NCBI GenBank assembly: GCA_027077795.1
Contig: JALWTT010000006.1
Span: 248,001-312,000, forward strand
DNA length: 64,000 bases
Direction: 5' to 3'
Origin: Thermotogaceae bacterium
Lineage (GTDB): Bacteria; Thermotogota; Thermotogae; Thermotogales; Thermotogaceae
Below the pieces are notes generated by a model. It saw nothing but the letters and a program-made list of their open reading frames with translations. It was not told the DNA's origin and made no database searches. The position numbers and the translations under genes were made by a program. Shown here one piece after another: positions 44,220 through 52,884 of this stretch (within the stretch, counting starts at the first letter, position 1; the number at the start of each line of letters is the position of its first letter).

Positions 44220-44683
44220 TTTTCAGAGTTCAAGTACTCGACGAACTCATTTGTTAGGTCGAAGTCCTCTTTTGCGTATATCACTCCCTGACCTATGAGT
44301 ATATCCACTCCCTTTTCTTTTGCGAACTCTTTCGCTTTCTCAACTACCTCGTTCAAGATATCCTGAATCTTGGGATTGTATTCCTGCTGAAGCATTCCCT
44401 CAAAAAGCTGCTTTTTCTGAAGGTACTCCTGCTGCTTTCTTGTTATTTCATCCTGCGAAGCACCTTTGAGTTTTAACGTCTCTATCTCTTTTTGAATCTC
44501 ATCGAGTTTTTCTTTGTAAAACTGGTAATCCTTTTTGTACTTGGCGTTTAGATCTTTCATCTTTTTGTACTGCTGAGCCGCTTTAGCAACATCGACAACC
44601 GCTATCCTTGGGGTCGCTCTTTCAGCTGCTACCAAGGCGATAACACCTGCCGCGATGACCAAAATCGCTATGAATCTTTTCAA
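44216..44683 (-). CDS. skp: Skp/OmpH-family periplasmic chaperone
   Basis: A 155-residue exported chaperone that escorts unfolded outer-membrane proteins to BamA. The signal peptide (about 1-20) is followed by IAVVDVAKAAQQYKKMKDL, the typical first strand and helix, then a long charged coiled-coil hairpin (about 40-115) and a C-terminal strand with GVIYAKEDFDLTNEFVEYL. TTG 44683 follows GGAGGTGAT; the in-frame GTG 44692 abuts the Shine-Dalgarno. It partners functionally with the BamA-like protein at 5292-7457. Confidence 0.88.
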   Translation of the reverse strand: MKRFIAILVIAAGVIALVAAERATPRIAVVDVAKAAQQYKKMKDLNAKYKKDYQFYKEKLDEIQKEIETLKLKGASQDEITRKQQEYLQKKQLFEGMLQQEYNPKIQDILNEVVEKAKEFAKEKGVDILIGQGVIYAKEDFDLTNEFVEYLNSEK

Positions 44684-44705
44684 CGATATCACCTCCGCTT
44701 TTCGT

Positions 44706-44714
44706 ATTTTATCA
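44706..44714 (-). promoter_or_regulatory. Extended -10 of the skp-lptB operon
   Basis: TGATAAAAT on the minus strand; its TGA is the stop codon of the DUF2905 gene. The -35 region is poor. The resulting leader is about 10 nt before GGAGGTGAT. Confidence 0.5.
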
Positions 44715-44930
44715 TTTAATCTTGGATATTAAGTACAGAATTAAGCTTAGGATGACGCTTATCAAAATGGATGTTGTTAAAGGGAAGTAGAACGCGAAAT
44801 GATCCTTTTTAACGACTATGTCACCAGGAAGCTTCCCGAGAAATGGGATCTTTCCCCAGAAAGTCAAGGTGATTCCTATCCCTGCTATTATAATCCCCAG
44901 AATGATCAGAGTCTTCCCGAGCTCCGCCAC
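44712..44930 (-). CDS. DUF2905 small membrane protein
   Basis: A 72-residue protein with two membrane segments (about 6-27 and 48-68) separated by GKLPGDIVVKKDHFAFYFPL, which is the hallmark of DUF2905. Function unknown; the family is widespread next to unrelated housekeeping genes. The start is GTG 44930 after GGAGGTGA. It is divergent from csrA and shares a palindromic promoter with it. Confidence 0.85.
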   Translation of the reverse strand: MAELGKTLIILGIIIAGIGITLTFWGKIPFLGKLPGDIVVKKDHFAFYFPLTTSILISVILSLILYLISKIK

Positions 44931-44946
44931 AGCCTCACCTCCAGTT

Positions 44947-44961
44947 GTGATATCATATCAC
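44947..44961. promoter_or_regulatory. Palindromic two-way promoter of csrA and DUF2905
   Basis: GTGATATCATATCAC is a perfect 7-bp inverted repeat around one base. Read on the plus strand it holds TGATATCAT, and on the minus strand TGATATGAT: each is a TGn extended -10 with five of six consensus bases. Predicted leaders are 10-15 nt to csrA and to DUF2905. It may also bind a regulator. Confidence 0.55.
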
Positions 44962-44975
44962 TTGGGGGTGTATAC

Positions 44976-45260
44976 GTGCTCGTCCTTTCAAGAAGAGCTG
45001 GTGAGAGTATTCTAATAGGTGGAAGCATAGAGGTGAAGGTCTTGAAGGTTGAAAAAAATTCCGTGAAATTAGGTATAGAAGCTCCAAGGGAGTTCAAGGT
45101 GTATAGAAAAGAGCTTTATGAAAGGATAATGCTTGAGAATCTCCAGGCTGCCAGGAGTGTTGTTAAAGAGTTGAGGGGAGTGATGAGGTTTGGTGAAGGT
45201 GACAAAAGATCTGATAAGGAAGTTAGAGAACCTAGCGAGAATGGGACTGACGGAGAGTGA
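44976..45260 (+). CDS. csrA: Carbon storage regulator CsrA
   Basis: A 94-residue RNA-binding protein that blocks translation by covering GGA motifs in mRNA leaders. The N-terminal VLVLSRRAGESILIGG and the central VKLGIEAPREFKVYRKELYERI are the conserved strands. The C-terminal tail after about residue 70 is charged and longer than usual. GTG 44976 follows GGGGGTG and gives the canonical MLVLSRRAGES beginning; the frame is open upstream but has no matching residues. The last 68 bp overlap gatC. No fliW antagonist is nearby. Confidence 0.95.
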   Translation: MLVLSRRAGESILIGGSIEVKVLKVEKNSVKLGIEAPREFKVYRKELYERIMLENLQAARSVVKELRGVMRFGEGDKRSDKEVREPSENGTDGE

Positions 45261-45477
45261 GGAGGAAAAGCTAGCAAGCGACCTTCAGGAGATACTCGAC
45301 TACATGAGAATGCTAGATGAAGTGAATGTTGAGAACGTGAAGCCTATGTACACACCTGTTGAATGGAGAGCACCGATGAGAAGTGGTGAGGTGGGAGCAT
45401 TCGATTCAGAAAAGATAAGGGAAAATTTCCCAGAAAAGGAAGGAAGGCATTTGGTAGTTCCGCCGATCCTAGGGTGA
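45193..45477 (+). CDS. gatC: Asp/Glu-tRNA amidotransferase subunit C
   Basis: A 94-residue subunit that stabilises GatAB, which converts Asp-tRNA(Asn) or Glu-tRNA(Gln) to the amidated forms. The N-terminal KVTKDLIRKLENLARMGLTE and C-terminal REDFPEKEGRHLVVPPIL-like end are typical. GTG 45193 is preferred (normal N-terminus); TTG 45190 and GTG 45199 are in frame. The gene begins inside csrA in another frame. gatA and gatB are not in this window. Confidence 0.92.
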   Translation: MKVTKDLIRKLENLARMGLTESEEEKLASDLQEILDYMRMLDEVNVENVKPMYTPVEWRAPMRSGEVGAFDSEKIRENFPEKEGRHLVVPPILG

Positions 45478-45782
45478 AAGGGAAATGGGCTGAAGATGTG
45501 GCAGCTGGGTATCTTAAAAGTAACGGATACAAGATACTCGATAGGAATTTTCGGACGAGGTTTGGAGAGATAGACATCATCGCGTTCAAGCAGGGTACGC
45601 TGATTTTTGTGGAAGTCAAGTATGGTGAAGGTGGAAGATTCAGGGTTGATAGGAGGAAAATGAATAGAATAAAGATGGCGGCGAATTTCTATCTCAAGGA
45701 TTTCGAATATGACGAGGTGCGGCTGGATGTTATAGAGGTGACAGAAGAAGAAGTGCTTCACATAAAGGGAGTGGGAGATTGA
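45474..45782 (+). CDS. yraN: UPF0102/YraN nuclease-like protein
   Basis: A 102-residue protein of the restriction-endonuclease-like fold. The putative active site is the Glu/Asp pair in RFGEIDIIA and the EVK in LIFVEVKYG (about 31-49). The family is widely conserved but its substrate is not established. The start GTG 45474 overlaps gatC by 4 bp and the stop overlaps smpB by 4 bp. Confidence 0.9.
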   Translation: MKGKWAEDVAAGYLKSNGYKILDRNFRTRFGEIDIIAFKQGTLIFVEVKYGEGGRFRVDRRKMNRIKMAANFYLKDFEYDEVRLDVIEVTEEEVLHIKGVGD

Positions 45783-46231
45783 GGATAGCGGCGGTGAACA
45801 AGAAAGCCTTGAGAGATTTCGAAATTTTGGAGAGAATAGAAGCGGGAATATCATTGAAAGGAACAGAAGTGAAATCCCTGAGAGAAGGGAGGGTTTCTTT
45901 CAAGGATTCATTTTGCAGAATTAAAGATGGCGAACTGTGGCTTTTGAACCTACATATAGCCCCGTACGATCATGCTTCAAGGGTTTTCAACCACGATCCA
46001 GAGCGACCTAGAAAACTGCTACTTCATAAAAGGGAAATCAAACGCTTGATTGGAAAATTGCAGGAGAGAGGGCTTACGTTGATACCAACCAAGATCTATT
46101 TCAACAAGAGAGGGATTGCGAAGGTGGAAATAGCATTAGCGCGTGGCCGAAGGAAGTATGATAAGAGGGAAGAGATAAAGAAAAGGGAGATGGAAAGAAA
46201 AATGAGGGAATATATGAAATACTCTCGCTAG
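45779..46231 (+). CDS. smpB: SsrA-binding protein SmpB
   Basis: A 150-residue partner of tmRNA in rescue of stalled ribosomes. The oligonucleotide-binding barrel includes [19 protein letters not shown], and the C-terminal tail is the usual basic helix ([18 protein letters not shown]) that enters the decoding channel. TTG 45779 overlaps the yraN stop. No ssrA gene is seen next to it. Confidence 0.96.
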   Translation: MRIAAVNKKALRDFEILERIEAGISLKGTEVKSLREGRVSFKDSFCRIKDGELWLLNLHIAPYDHASRVFNHDPERPRKLLLHKREIKRLIGKLQERGLTLIPTKIYFNKRGIAKVEIALARGRRKYDKREEIKKREMERKMREYMKYSR

Positions 46232-46241
46232 GAGGGATAGC

Positions 46242-47063
46242 ATGAGTTTGAAGATATTTTTGATTTCAATCCTACTGGTTGCTGTCCTCATTGCAGCTCA
46301 ACCCAAATTGGCGGTTTATGGTTTCAGATCTCAAACTTTTTCTTCGAATGACATAGCTTCTCTCAACTCCATTCTTGAAAGTGCCCTGATAGATTTGGGA
46401 TATTTCAAGGTTTTAACCAGGGAAGACATAAAGCTGATTCTAAAAGAGAGAAAGCTTTCCAGCACGGGATTGGTGGAACCAGAGGACTTTGGAAAGATGA
46501 TAGGTGCTAAGTATGTTGTGTTTGGAAATGTGGATAGATCTTTCGGGAAGGCCGGTTATGCCACCGCCAGTGTGAAGATCATCGATATAGACAGTGGAGA
46601 GATAGTTTTCGCTGAGGTGGCCAGTGTTCCAATGGCCGAGGTGGGACAGGCCATAAAGGAGATGGTCTCGAAGATAGGATATGGAAAGGGAGGGGTGTAC
46701 AAGAAGAAATCTGAAGCGCTACTTGAAAAGGTCAAACCTGAAAAGGTGAAGGAGACGAAGAAAGAGGAAGGGACATTCTTTTCTGTGGGGGCTTATTACA
46801 TTTATTACGAGGATGAGTATGGGGATCAAGTAGAAGGAATCATTCCGATGCTAAGACTGGGGGCTAGAAAAGGTGGTACGGCGTATGGAGTCAACCTCTA
46901 CCTCGGGGGTTTCTACAGAAGGTATCTCGGGGTATTCTACGGCGAGGTTGGGACAATTCTTCTTCTCATTCCCTACATAGAAGGTGGGATAAAGCTCGGT
47001 CCGCTTGAGTTATCGGTTTTCGATGTGGTTTTTCCTGGCGTTTCCTTAACTTTCACCTTCTGA
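46242..47063 (+). CDS. CsgG-like outer-membrane protein
   Basis: A 273-residue exported protein. The signal peptide (1-19) is followed by a CsgG/LpoB-like domain (about 22-155): LAVYGFRS, LESALIDLGYFKVLTRED, GAKYVVFGNVDRS and KIIDIDSGEIV match the fold. A Lys/Glu-rich linker (160-185) leads to a beta-rich C-terminal part ending in TFTF, as outer-membrane beta proteins do. A role in secretion or lipoprotein assembly is conjectural. ATG 46242 follows GGAGGGATAGC. The stop overlaps that of the convergent degV gene by 11 bp. Confidence 0.7.
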   Translation: MSLKIFLISILLVAVLIAAQPKLAVYGFRSQTFSSNDIASLNSILESALIDLGYFKVLTREDIKLILKERKLSSTGLVEPEDFGKMIGAKYVVFGNVDRSFGKAGYATASVKIIDIDSGEIVFAEVASVPMAEVGQAIKEMVSKIGYGKGGVYKKKSEALLEKVKPEKVKETKKEEGTFFSVGAYYIYYEDEYGDQVEGIIPMLRLGARKGGTAYGVNLYLGGFYRRYLGVFYGEVGTILLLIPYIEGGIKLGPLELSVFDVVFPGVSLTFTF

Positions 47064-47844
47064 CGACGATTCCATAGCTACCTGGTCCGAGATGGACTGA
47101 CAAGGTGCACGATTTAACGGGAACGATCTCGCTCGGTATTTCCAACTTTGACGCATGTTCCCAGAGTTTTTCTGCGATCTCGGGATTGAGTATGTGGCCT
47201 ATCACCACCTCTCTCGCATTTTCCATGAGCTTTTTCATCTCTTTTAGAACTTTCGTGTTGCTTCTGTAAACCTTTTTTGTCCTCAATGCCCCATCCACGA
47301 CCTCGATAAGTGGCCTGAGTTTCAGTATAGATCCAATTAGGGACTCAGCTCTGCTGAGTCTTCCGCTCCTTTTCAGAAACTCTAAGTTGTCAACTGTGAG
47401 GTAAAGCTCGATACTCTCTCGGACCTTTTTGAGCTCTTTAATAACCTCTTCAGGTTTTTCATCTTTCATCTTTAAAGCTGTCTTGACCAAAGGCTGGGCC
47501 ACGATAGATGCGGAACCACTGTCAAGGACGAAAACTCTACCTCTGAATTTTTCAGCTGCCATTTTCGCACTGTTGATCGTCCCACTGAGCTTCCTAGATA
47601 TGTGGATGGACAGAATCCAATCGGTTTCTTCTAGAAGCCTTGAATAAACTCTTTCGAAATCCATTGGAGCAGGTTGACTCGTCTTTGCGAAAGAATTAGT
47701 TCTTCTCATGAGGTCAAAAACCTCTTCAAGTGGTCGGCCGTCTTTGAAAGTGTTTCCTGCTATATCGACACTCAGAGGAACTACAGTGAGTTCCTTTCGA
47801 AGATCCTCAGAGACGTCCAAGGTGCTATCAACCACTATTCTCAT
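47053..47844 (-). CDS. DegV-family fatty-acid-binding protein
   Basis: A 263-residue DegV protein; family members bind a fatty acid in a deep pocket and, with fatty acid kinase, can feed exogenous fatty acids into lipid synthesis. The N-terminal IVVDSTLDVSEDL and TSQPAP, and the LSGTINSA and EVVDGALR segments are typical, as is the LGPGSYGIV end. ATG 47844 is chosen: it follows GGAGG by 7 nt and overlaps the MATE stop as ATGA. An in-frame ATG lies 18 nt upstream of the Shine-Dalgarno. Confidence 0.92.
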   Translation of the reverse strand: MRIVVDSTLDVSEDLRKELTVVPLSVDIAGNTFKDGRPLEEVFDLMRRTNSFAKTSQPAPMDFERVYSRLLEETDWILSIHISRKLSGTINSAKMAAEKFRGRVFVLDSGSASIVAQPLVKTALKMKDEKPEEVIKELKKVRESIELYLTVDNLEFLKRSGRLSRAESLIGSILKLRPLIEVVDGALRTKKVYRSNTKVLKEMKKLMENAREVVIGHILNPEIAEKLWEHASKLEIPSEIVPVKSCTLSVHLGPGSYGIVVRR

Positions 47845-49184
47845 ATCACGGCCTCCTTCCACTTTACCAGCTTGAGCATGCCGTAACCCAGTATCAGAGC
47901 CAAAGTGTTGCTTATCGCCATGGCATAGAAGATGCCTTCAAATCCGAACAAATTCGACATCCAAAAGACCAGGGGAACTCTCACTCCCCAAAGCCTTGCT
48001 ATATTGACCGTGGCAACTAAGGCGGTCTTCCCTGCTCCGTTGAACGCTCCCATAATGATTGATACTCCTGCAAACAGAGGCATTGAAAGCGCCACAAGAT
48101 GAAAGTATATCTCACCAAGTTTGATGACTTCAGGATCGTTTATGAAGAATCCGGTGACGAGGTCTCCAAATGAAAAGAGGAATACTGCTAGGATTCCAAC
48201 TATCGCAAAAGTTTCTATGAATCCCCACCTGATGGTCTCGTCCACTTTTTTCAAATCCCTCGCTCCCAAAAATTGCCCTACCATTGTGGTGACAGCGTTG
48301 GAAATCGCAATTCCTATCATGGAGAGGGCAGAGGACACCCTGTTTCCCACTCCATAGGCGCTTACAACAGCCGGTCCGAATCTCGATATGACTCCCATAA
48401 CTACGGCAAAACCACTGGCCGTCACAGCTTGTCCCAGTGCCCCCGGTATTCCTATTTTGAATATCTTGCCTATTAGTTTGAAATCCGGTCTGACATCTTC
48501 AAAGTGCACTTTGAAGCCAAGTCTTCCACTGTGCATGACATAAAGACTATAAATAGCTGCGATGGCTCTCGAGAGGACCGTCGCGACTGCCGCACCTTTA
48601 ACTTCCATTCTAGGAAAACCCATTCCAAATATCAAGAGAGGATCAAGTGCTATATTCACAAAGACCGATATTGCAGTTACCTTCATGGTGAAAATGGTGT
48701 CCCCCCAACCCCTGACGATGGCTTGTGAGGAGAACATCAGAAATGTGAAGGGTAGTCCCAGAAAGATGATCTTTAGATAGTCTTCTGCAAACGACTTTAT
48801 GGGATCACCTATTCCAGCCAGTGATAGGAGCCAACCTGCGGTGAAAAAACCGAATAGTCCCAGAAATACAGAGAGCATGATACTCGACAGGATGGTCTGC
48901 ATGGCACTCTTTTCAGCCATTCTCTGCTTTTTGGCACCTATGTATTGGGAAACCAGAGCGGTTCCGGCAGAGGACAAGCCGATCGCGAATGACATGAAGA
49001 CAAAACTTATCGGGAAAGAGACCGTGGGGGCACCGAACTTCACCTTTCCGAGCTTACCGAGCCAAAAGGCATCTGTCATGTTGTAAGCGGTCTGAAAAAT
49101 CTGGGTTATCATTATCGGCCACGCCAAATTTAAGAGAGCCTTCGGTACTGATGTGTTCAGCACATCGACTCTTGTTCGAGCCAT
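47841..49184 (-). CDS. MATE-family efflux transporter
   Basis: A 447-residue Na+- or H+-driven multidrug exporter with about twelve membrane segments. The NorM/DinF-type landmarks LAWPIMITQIFQTAYNMTDAFWLGKLG (about 18-44) and the second-half repeat beginning around residue 240 (GIPGALGQAVTASGFAVVMG) are visible. ATG 49184 follows AGGAGGGATCC. Its leader has a GTTGA-N5-TCAAC repeat and a weak promoter. It is translationally coupled to degV. Substrates unknown. Confidence 0.93.
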   Translation of the reverse strand: MARTRVDVLNTSVPKALLNLAWPIMITQIFQTAYNMTDAFWLGKLGKVKFGAPTVSFPISFVFMSFAIGLSSAGTALVSQYIGAKKQRMAEKSAMQTILSSIMLSVFLGLFGFFTAGWLLSLAGIGDPIKSFAEDYLKIIFLGLPFTFLMFSSQAIVRGWGDTIFTMKVTAISVFVNIALDPLLIFGMGFPRMEVKGAAVATVLSRAIAAIYSLYVMHSGRLGFKVHFEDVRPDFKLIGKIFKIGIPGALGQAVTASGFAVVMGVISRFGPAVVSAYGVGNRVSSALSMIGIAISNAVTTMVGQFLGARDLKKVDETIRWGFIETFAIVGILAVFLFSFGDLVTGFFINDPEVIKLGEIYFHLVALSMPLFAGVSIIMGAFNGAGKTALVATVNIARLWGVRVPLVFWMSNLFGFEGIFYAMAISNTLALILGYGMLKLVKWKEAVI

Positions 49185-49199
49185 GTGGATCCCTCCTAC

Positions 49200-49224
49200 G
49201 TTGAATTTCTCAACAACTGTTATA
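49200..49224 (-). promoter_or_regulatory. Leader of the MATE gene: -10 and inverted repeat
   Basis: A TATAAC box at 49219-49224 (minus strand) and a GTTGA-N5-TCAAC inverted repeat at 49200-49214 between it and the ribosome site. The -35 candidate TTCACA is only 15 nt away. Possible operator; weak evidence. Confidence 0.3.
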
Positions 49225-49256
49225 CCCGCACTCGGACCCTGTGAATATGGAGTATC

Positions 49257-51242
49257 TCAACTTTGCTTTACTTTTTCTCTAACCTTGTAAAGCTCATCTC
49301 TCAGTCTAGCAGCATCTTCATATCGGAGTTCTGACGCAGCTTTGTACATCTCTTCTTCTAGGACAGCTGTGTAATCCTCCACGGATAGGCTTTCCTTGAG
49401 AGACAGTACGGATTTCACCACCTCTGAATACTCCTCTTCCTTTTTCCTCATAAACTCTTCGAACACTTTGAGTTCAAACGGTTTCACGATACTCTTTGGA
49501 ACGATCCCATGAAGCTTGTTGTATTCAATCTGCATTTTCCTTCTTCTGTTCGTTTCATCTATCGCTCTTTTCATGGATGGTGTGAGTCTGTCCGCAAACA
49601 TCATTACTTTTCCGTTAACGTTCCTGGCGACCCTACCGATTATCTGTATCAGTGTCGTTTCAGATCTCAGAAATCCTTCCACATCTGCATCCATTATCGC
49701 AACCAGGGAAACTTCAGGTAGGTCAAGTCCTTCCCTGAGGAGGTTTACCCCCACAACGACATCGACATCGCCCCTTCGAAGCTTCTTAAGAACTTCCACG
49801 CGCTTTATCGCATCGAGTTCCGAGTGCAAGTATATAGCTCTTATTCCCATATCTACGAGGTACTCAGAAAGTCTTTCTGCCATCTTCTTTGTTAAAACGA
49901 TGACAAGAGCTCTTTCACCATGATCTTTTACATTTTTGATCTCCATTAGGAGCCGATCGATTTGCCCCTTCGTTGGATACACCACCACCTCTGGATCGAC
50001 AAGCCCGGTGGGTCTTATGATTTGCTCCACTATCTGCTTGGATACTTCTCTTTCGAAATCCCCGGGTGTTGCCGATACAAAGATGGCTTGTTTTATCCTG
50101 GAGAGGAACTCTTCGAACTTCAACGGTCTGTTATCAAGAGCGGATGGAAGGCGAAATCCATATTCGACGAGTGTTTTTTTTCTTGATCTGTCACCGTTGT
50201 ACATTGCACGGAGCTGCGGAATCGTGAGGTGAGATTCATCGATGAAAACTAGGAAATCATCCTCAAAGTAATCTAGAAGTGTATATGGAGGCTCTCCAGG
50301 TGCTCTTCCATCGAAGTGCCTCGAATAGTTCTCTATACCGGGACAATAGCCCATCGTTTGAAGGAGTTCCACATCCGCTCGAGTCCTTTGTTCAAGCCTT
50401 TGGGCTTCTAGAGTTTTCCCTTGAGCTTTAAACTGCTTGAGTCTCTCTTCGAGTTCGGCTTCTATGGATTCGATCGCGATTCGTATCTTCTCTTCCGTTG
50501 TTATAAACTCTTTAGCTGGATAAATAGTGACTTTGTCGAGATCTTCTTGCACTGTTTTGTTCATCCTGTCTATTCTCTGAATCAGATCTATTTCGTCTCC
50601 GAAGAATTCTATTCTGAGCGCATCGTCCATGTATGTGGGATATATTTCGAGAACATCTCCTTTTAACTTGAACGATCCTTCTGCTCCCACGGCATCTGTT
50701 CTTCTGTACCCTATCCTCACGAGCTTCCTGGATACATCCACAGGGTCTATTTCCATATCAACGTATAGTTTTATGTTCAGTGTATCGAAATCCTCAGGAT
50801 CTCCACAGTTGTAAATCGCGGAAACTGAGGCTACCACTACAACGTCTTTCCTGGTCCTGAGAGCCTCAAATGTGGACATCCGCATTCTGGCTATTATGTC
50901 GTTTATCTTGGCGTCTTTCTCTATGTAAAGATCCTTTTGGGGAATGTAAGCTTCCGGTTGATAATAATCGTAGTAACTTATGAAATACTCAACTCTGTTT
51001 TCTGGAAAAAATCTCTTGAATTCGCTGTAAAGCTGAGCTGCAAGGGTCTTGTTCGGGGAGATTATCAGGGCAGGCTTTCCCATCTCTTTTATTATGTTCG
51101 CCATGGTGAAAGTTTTGCCGCTTCCAGTTACACCTAGAAGTGTTTGGAACCTGTAGCCATTTCTCAAGCCCTGAATGAGTTTTTCTATAGCCTGAGGCTG
51201 ATCGCCAGTAGGTTTAAAATCACTCACGAGTTTGAATTTCAA
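49257..51242 (-). CDS. uvrB: Excinuclease ABC subunit B
   Basis: Damage-verifying helicase of nucleotide excision repair, 661 residues. Walker A is GVTGSGKT (about 38-45). The damage-probing beta-hairpin region is [21 protein letters not shown], with [12 protein letters not shown] as the DE-box. Motif V/VI appear in [14 protein letters not shown] and [12 protein letters not shown]. The C-terminal UVR domain (about 620-655) binds UvrC. TTG 51242 follows GGAGGTGATCAACC. uvrA and uvrC are not in the window. Confidence 0.97.
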   Translation of the reverse strand: MKFKLVSDFKPTGDQPQAIEKLIQGLRNGYRFQTLLGVTGSGKTFTMANIIKEMGKPALIISPNKTLAAQLYSEFKRFFPENRVEYFISYYDYYQPEAYIPQKDLYIEKDAKINDIIARMRMSTFEALRTRKDVVVVASVSAIYNCGDPEDFDTLNIKLYVDMEIDPVDVSRKLVRIGYRRTDAVGAEGSFKLKGDVLEIYPTYMDDALRIEFFGDEIDLIQRIDRMNKTVQEDLDKVTIYPAKEFITTEEKIRIAIESIEAELEERLKQFKAQGKTLEAQRLEQRTRADVELLQTMGYCPGIENYSRHFDGRAPGEPPYTLLDYFEDDFLVFIDESHLTIPQLRAMYNGDRSRKKTLVEYGFRLPSALDNRPLKFEEFLSRIKQAIFVSATPGDFEREVSKQIVEQIIRPTGLVDPEVVVYPTKGQIDRLLMEIKNVKDHGERALVIVLTKKMAERLSEYLVDMGIRAIYLHSELDAIKRVEVLKKLRRGDVDVVVGVNLLREGLDLPEVSLVAIMDADVEGFLRSETTLIQIIGRVARNVNGKVMMFADRLTPSMKRAIDETNRRRKMQIEYNKLHGIVPKSIVKPFELKVFEEFMRKKEEEYSEVVKSVLSLKESLSVEDYTAVLEEEMYKAASELRYEDAARLRDELYKVREKVKQS

Positions 51243-51248
51243 GGTTGA

Positions 51249-52883
51249 TCACCTCCTTGGAAAAACAAGGAGGCCAGTTGCTACATATCTTTCTTTACCG
51301 TTTCCAGTGAATACCATGTCCTTTACAACCATGGTTGAAGAGCTTCCACCATCGAGAAACATTGCGCTGACAAAGCCACGGCTGGTTAAATAGTTCACCA
51401 TGTCGTCGTACGTCACCTTTCCTTCGGTCATCATGAGCACAACTGTATGAGAGTCCTTCAGCGCGATGAGAGTTCTAGTAGCTTTGTAGAACGCCAATCT
51501 ACCACCGTATCTGTGCTTTTCGCTCTCTTGGTCTTTGGGAGGATTGCCATTCAAAAGTATCAACGGCCCTGCTTCAACAGCCTGTTTTATCGGAATGTCA
51601 AATGTCGTGACAACTCTCACCCTGAAAATGTCGTTGACCTTTAAACCGGTAAGGTATTCAGAATACTTCGGATCAACTGATACCAGATACTCACCAGCAT
51701 CTAAAAATTTTCTGTACCCAAAGCTGGTTATTCTCCCATCTTTTCCGACTATGTAAATTCTTCCCTCTATTTTTGGGATGGCTTTTGCATATTCGTCTGT
51801 GAATAGTATGACATCCCCTTTTGCAATGGTATTTATCCCTTTCACGAGGAATAGGGTTTTACCTATCAAAGCGTGCACCTCTACAAAGAATTTACCGATC
51901 ATTGCCTCATTGCTATCGGTTACGACAAATATAGGTCTACCTCCAAAAGCTGTCGAAAGAGGTTTACCGTTCCTCACGAGTAATCCAACTATGAGGGATG
52001 TCTTCGGGTCGAAATAGTTCGCGTTCACGCCAGCTAAAGCGCCCGTTCTATCAACCATACTCTTTATGGTTTCAAGGCTTCCGACCCCCGCTGCGGAAAT
52101 CTCTGGAACTACAGAAGCCTTTCTGAGGTCAACATATATCGAATCCACTGTCATGGTGTCTCCGTCTATCTTGACCTTTTCCCTCTTGAACAGCACCCCA
52201 TCCGATAAGTTCATTTCTCCGAAGAATTCCTCTGACTGGGGAATTAACCTTATCTCTACGATGTTGTCTCGGAAGTAAAGAACAGGCCTCATGTATTGCC
52301 CAACATTTACCGTCATTCGAAATTCTCCGTCTTCGAATTTCCAGTTTAGACTATCGGAGATGTTCAGAACCTTCTTGACAGGATACGAATCCAGTTCCAA
52401 CACACCATTTTCCAAGCTAGTTGATACCATTTCGCTCGGCACAGGAGCGTTGAACTTCAGAAAAATGCTTTGAGAGGTCCTTTCAACTGATACTATACTT
52501 CTGTCTTTCAAGAAAATGGCCTTGCCACCTCCTGGAAGATTTTGCCACTTCAGTTTGGTGATATCCTCAACAATGGATGCGGAGATGTAGACCACACTCC
52601 CTGAAAACAGGCATCCTCTCTCGCTCAAGGTCTCAACGAAATCCATGGTGACCTTTCCGCTCTGGCGAAGCGTCGCTATGTGATCGCCATAAAACAGGTA
52701 CACTGAACCACTCAACGGATCCCCAACGAGCTCAAAGCCAAGAGGTGAAAGGTCACTCACCAGAAGGAAGGTATCTCCTCTATCGACTGTTCCTGACACC
52801 TTCCATACCCTGTTGGAGACTATGTAGTAGTTCGAGAAAGCAAATGTTCCCAGAATCAGGAGTGTTGCTAAGAAATTCTTCAC
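51249..52883 (-). CDS. Exported phosphodiester glycosidase-domain protein
   Basis: A 544-residue protein with a signal peptide (1-17), a strand-rich N-terminal half (about 20-255), and a C-terminal NAGPA/phosphodiester glycosidase domain (about 262-544). The latter is recognised by AGVNANYFDPKTSLIVGLL, GRLAFYKATRTLIAL and FLDGGSSSTMVVKD. The family hydrolyses GlcNAc-1-phosphodiester-type bonds in some proteins; in bacteria the substrates are probably wall or exopolysaccharide polymers. GTG 52883 follows GAGGTGATC. It lies between pdp and uvrB in one transcription unit. Confidence 0.82.
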   Translation of the reverse strand: MKNFLATLLILGTFAFSNYYIVSNRVWKVSGTVDRGDTFLLVSDLSPLGFELVGDPLSGSVYLFYGDHIATLRQSGKVTMDFVETLSERGCLFSGSVVYISASIVEDITKLKWQNLPGGGKAIFLKDRSIVSVERTSQSIFLKFNAPVPSEMVSTSLENGVLELDSYPVKKVLNISDSLNWKFEDGEFRMTVNVGQYMRPVLYFRDNIVEIRLIPQSEEFFGEMNLSDGVLFKREKVKIDGDTMTVDSIYVDLRKASVVPEISAAGVGSLETIKSMVDRTGALAGVNANYFDPKTSLIVGLLVRNGKPLSTAFGGRPIFVVTDSNEAMIGKFFVEVHALIGKTLFLVKGINTIAKGDVILFTDEYAKAIPKIEGRIYIVGKDGRITSFGYRKFLDAGEYLVSVDPKYSEYLTGLKVNDIFRVRVVTTFDIPIKQAVEAGPLILLNGNPPKDQESEKHRYGGRLAFYKATRTLIALKDSHTVVLMMTEGKVTYDDMVNYLTSRGFVSAMFLDGGSSSTMVVKDMVFTGNGKERYVATGLLVFPRR

Positions 52884-52884
52884 C

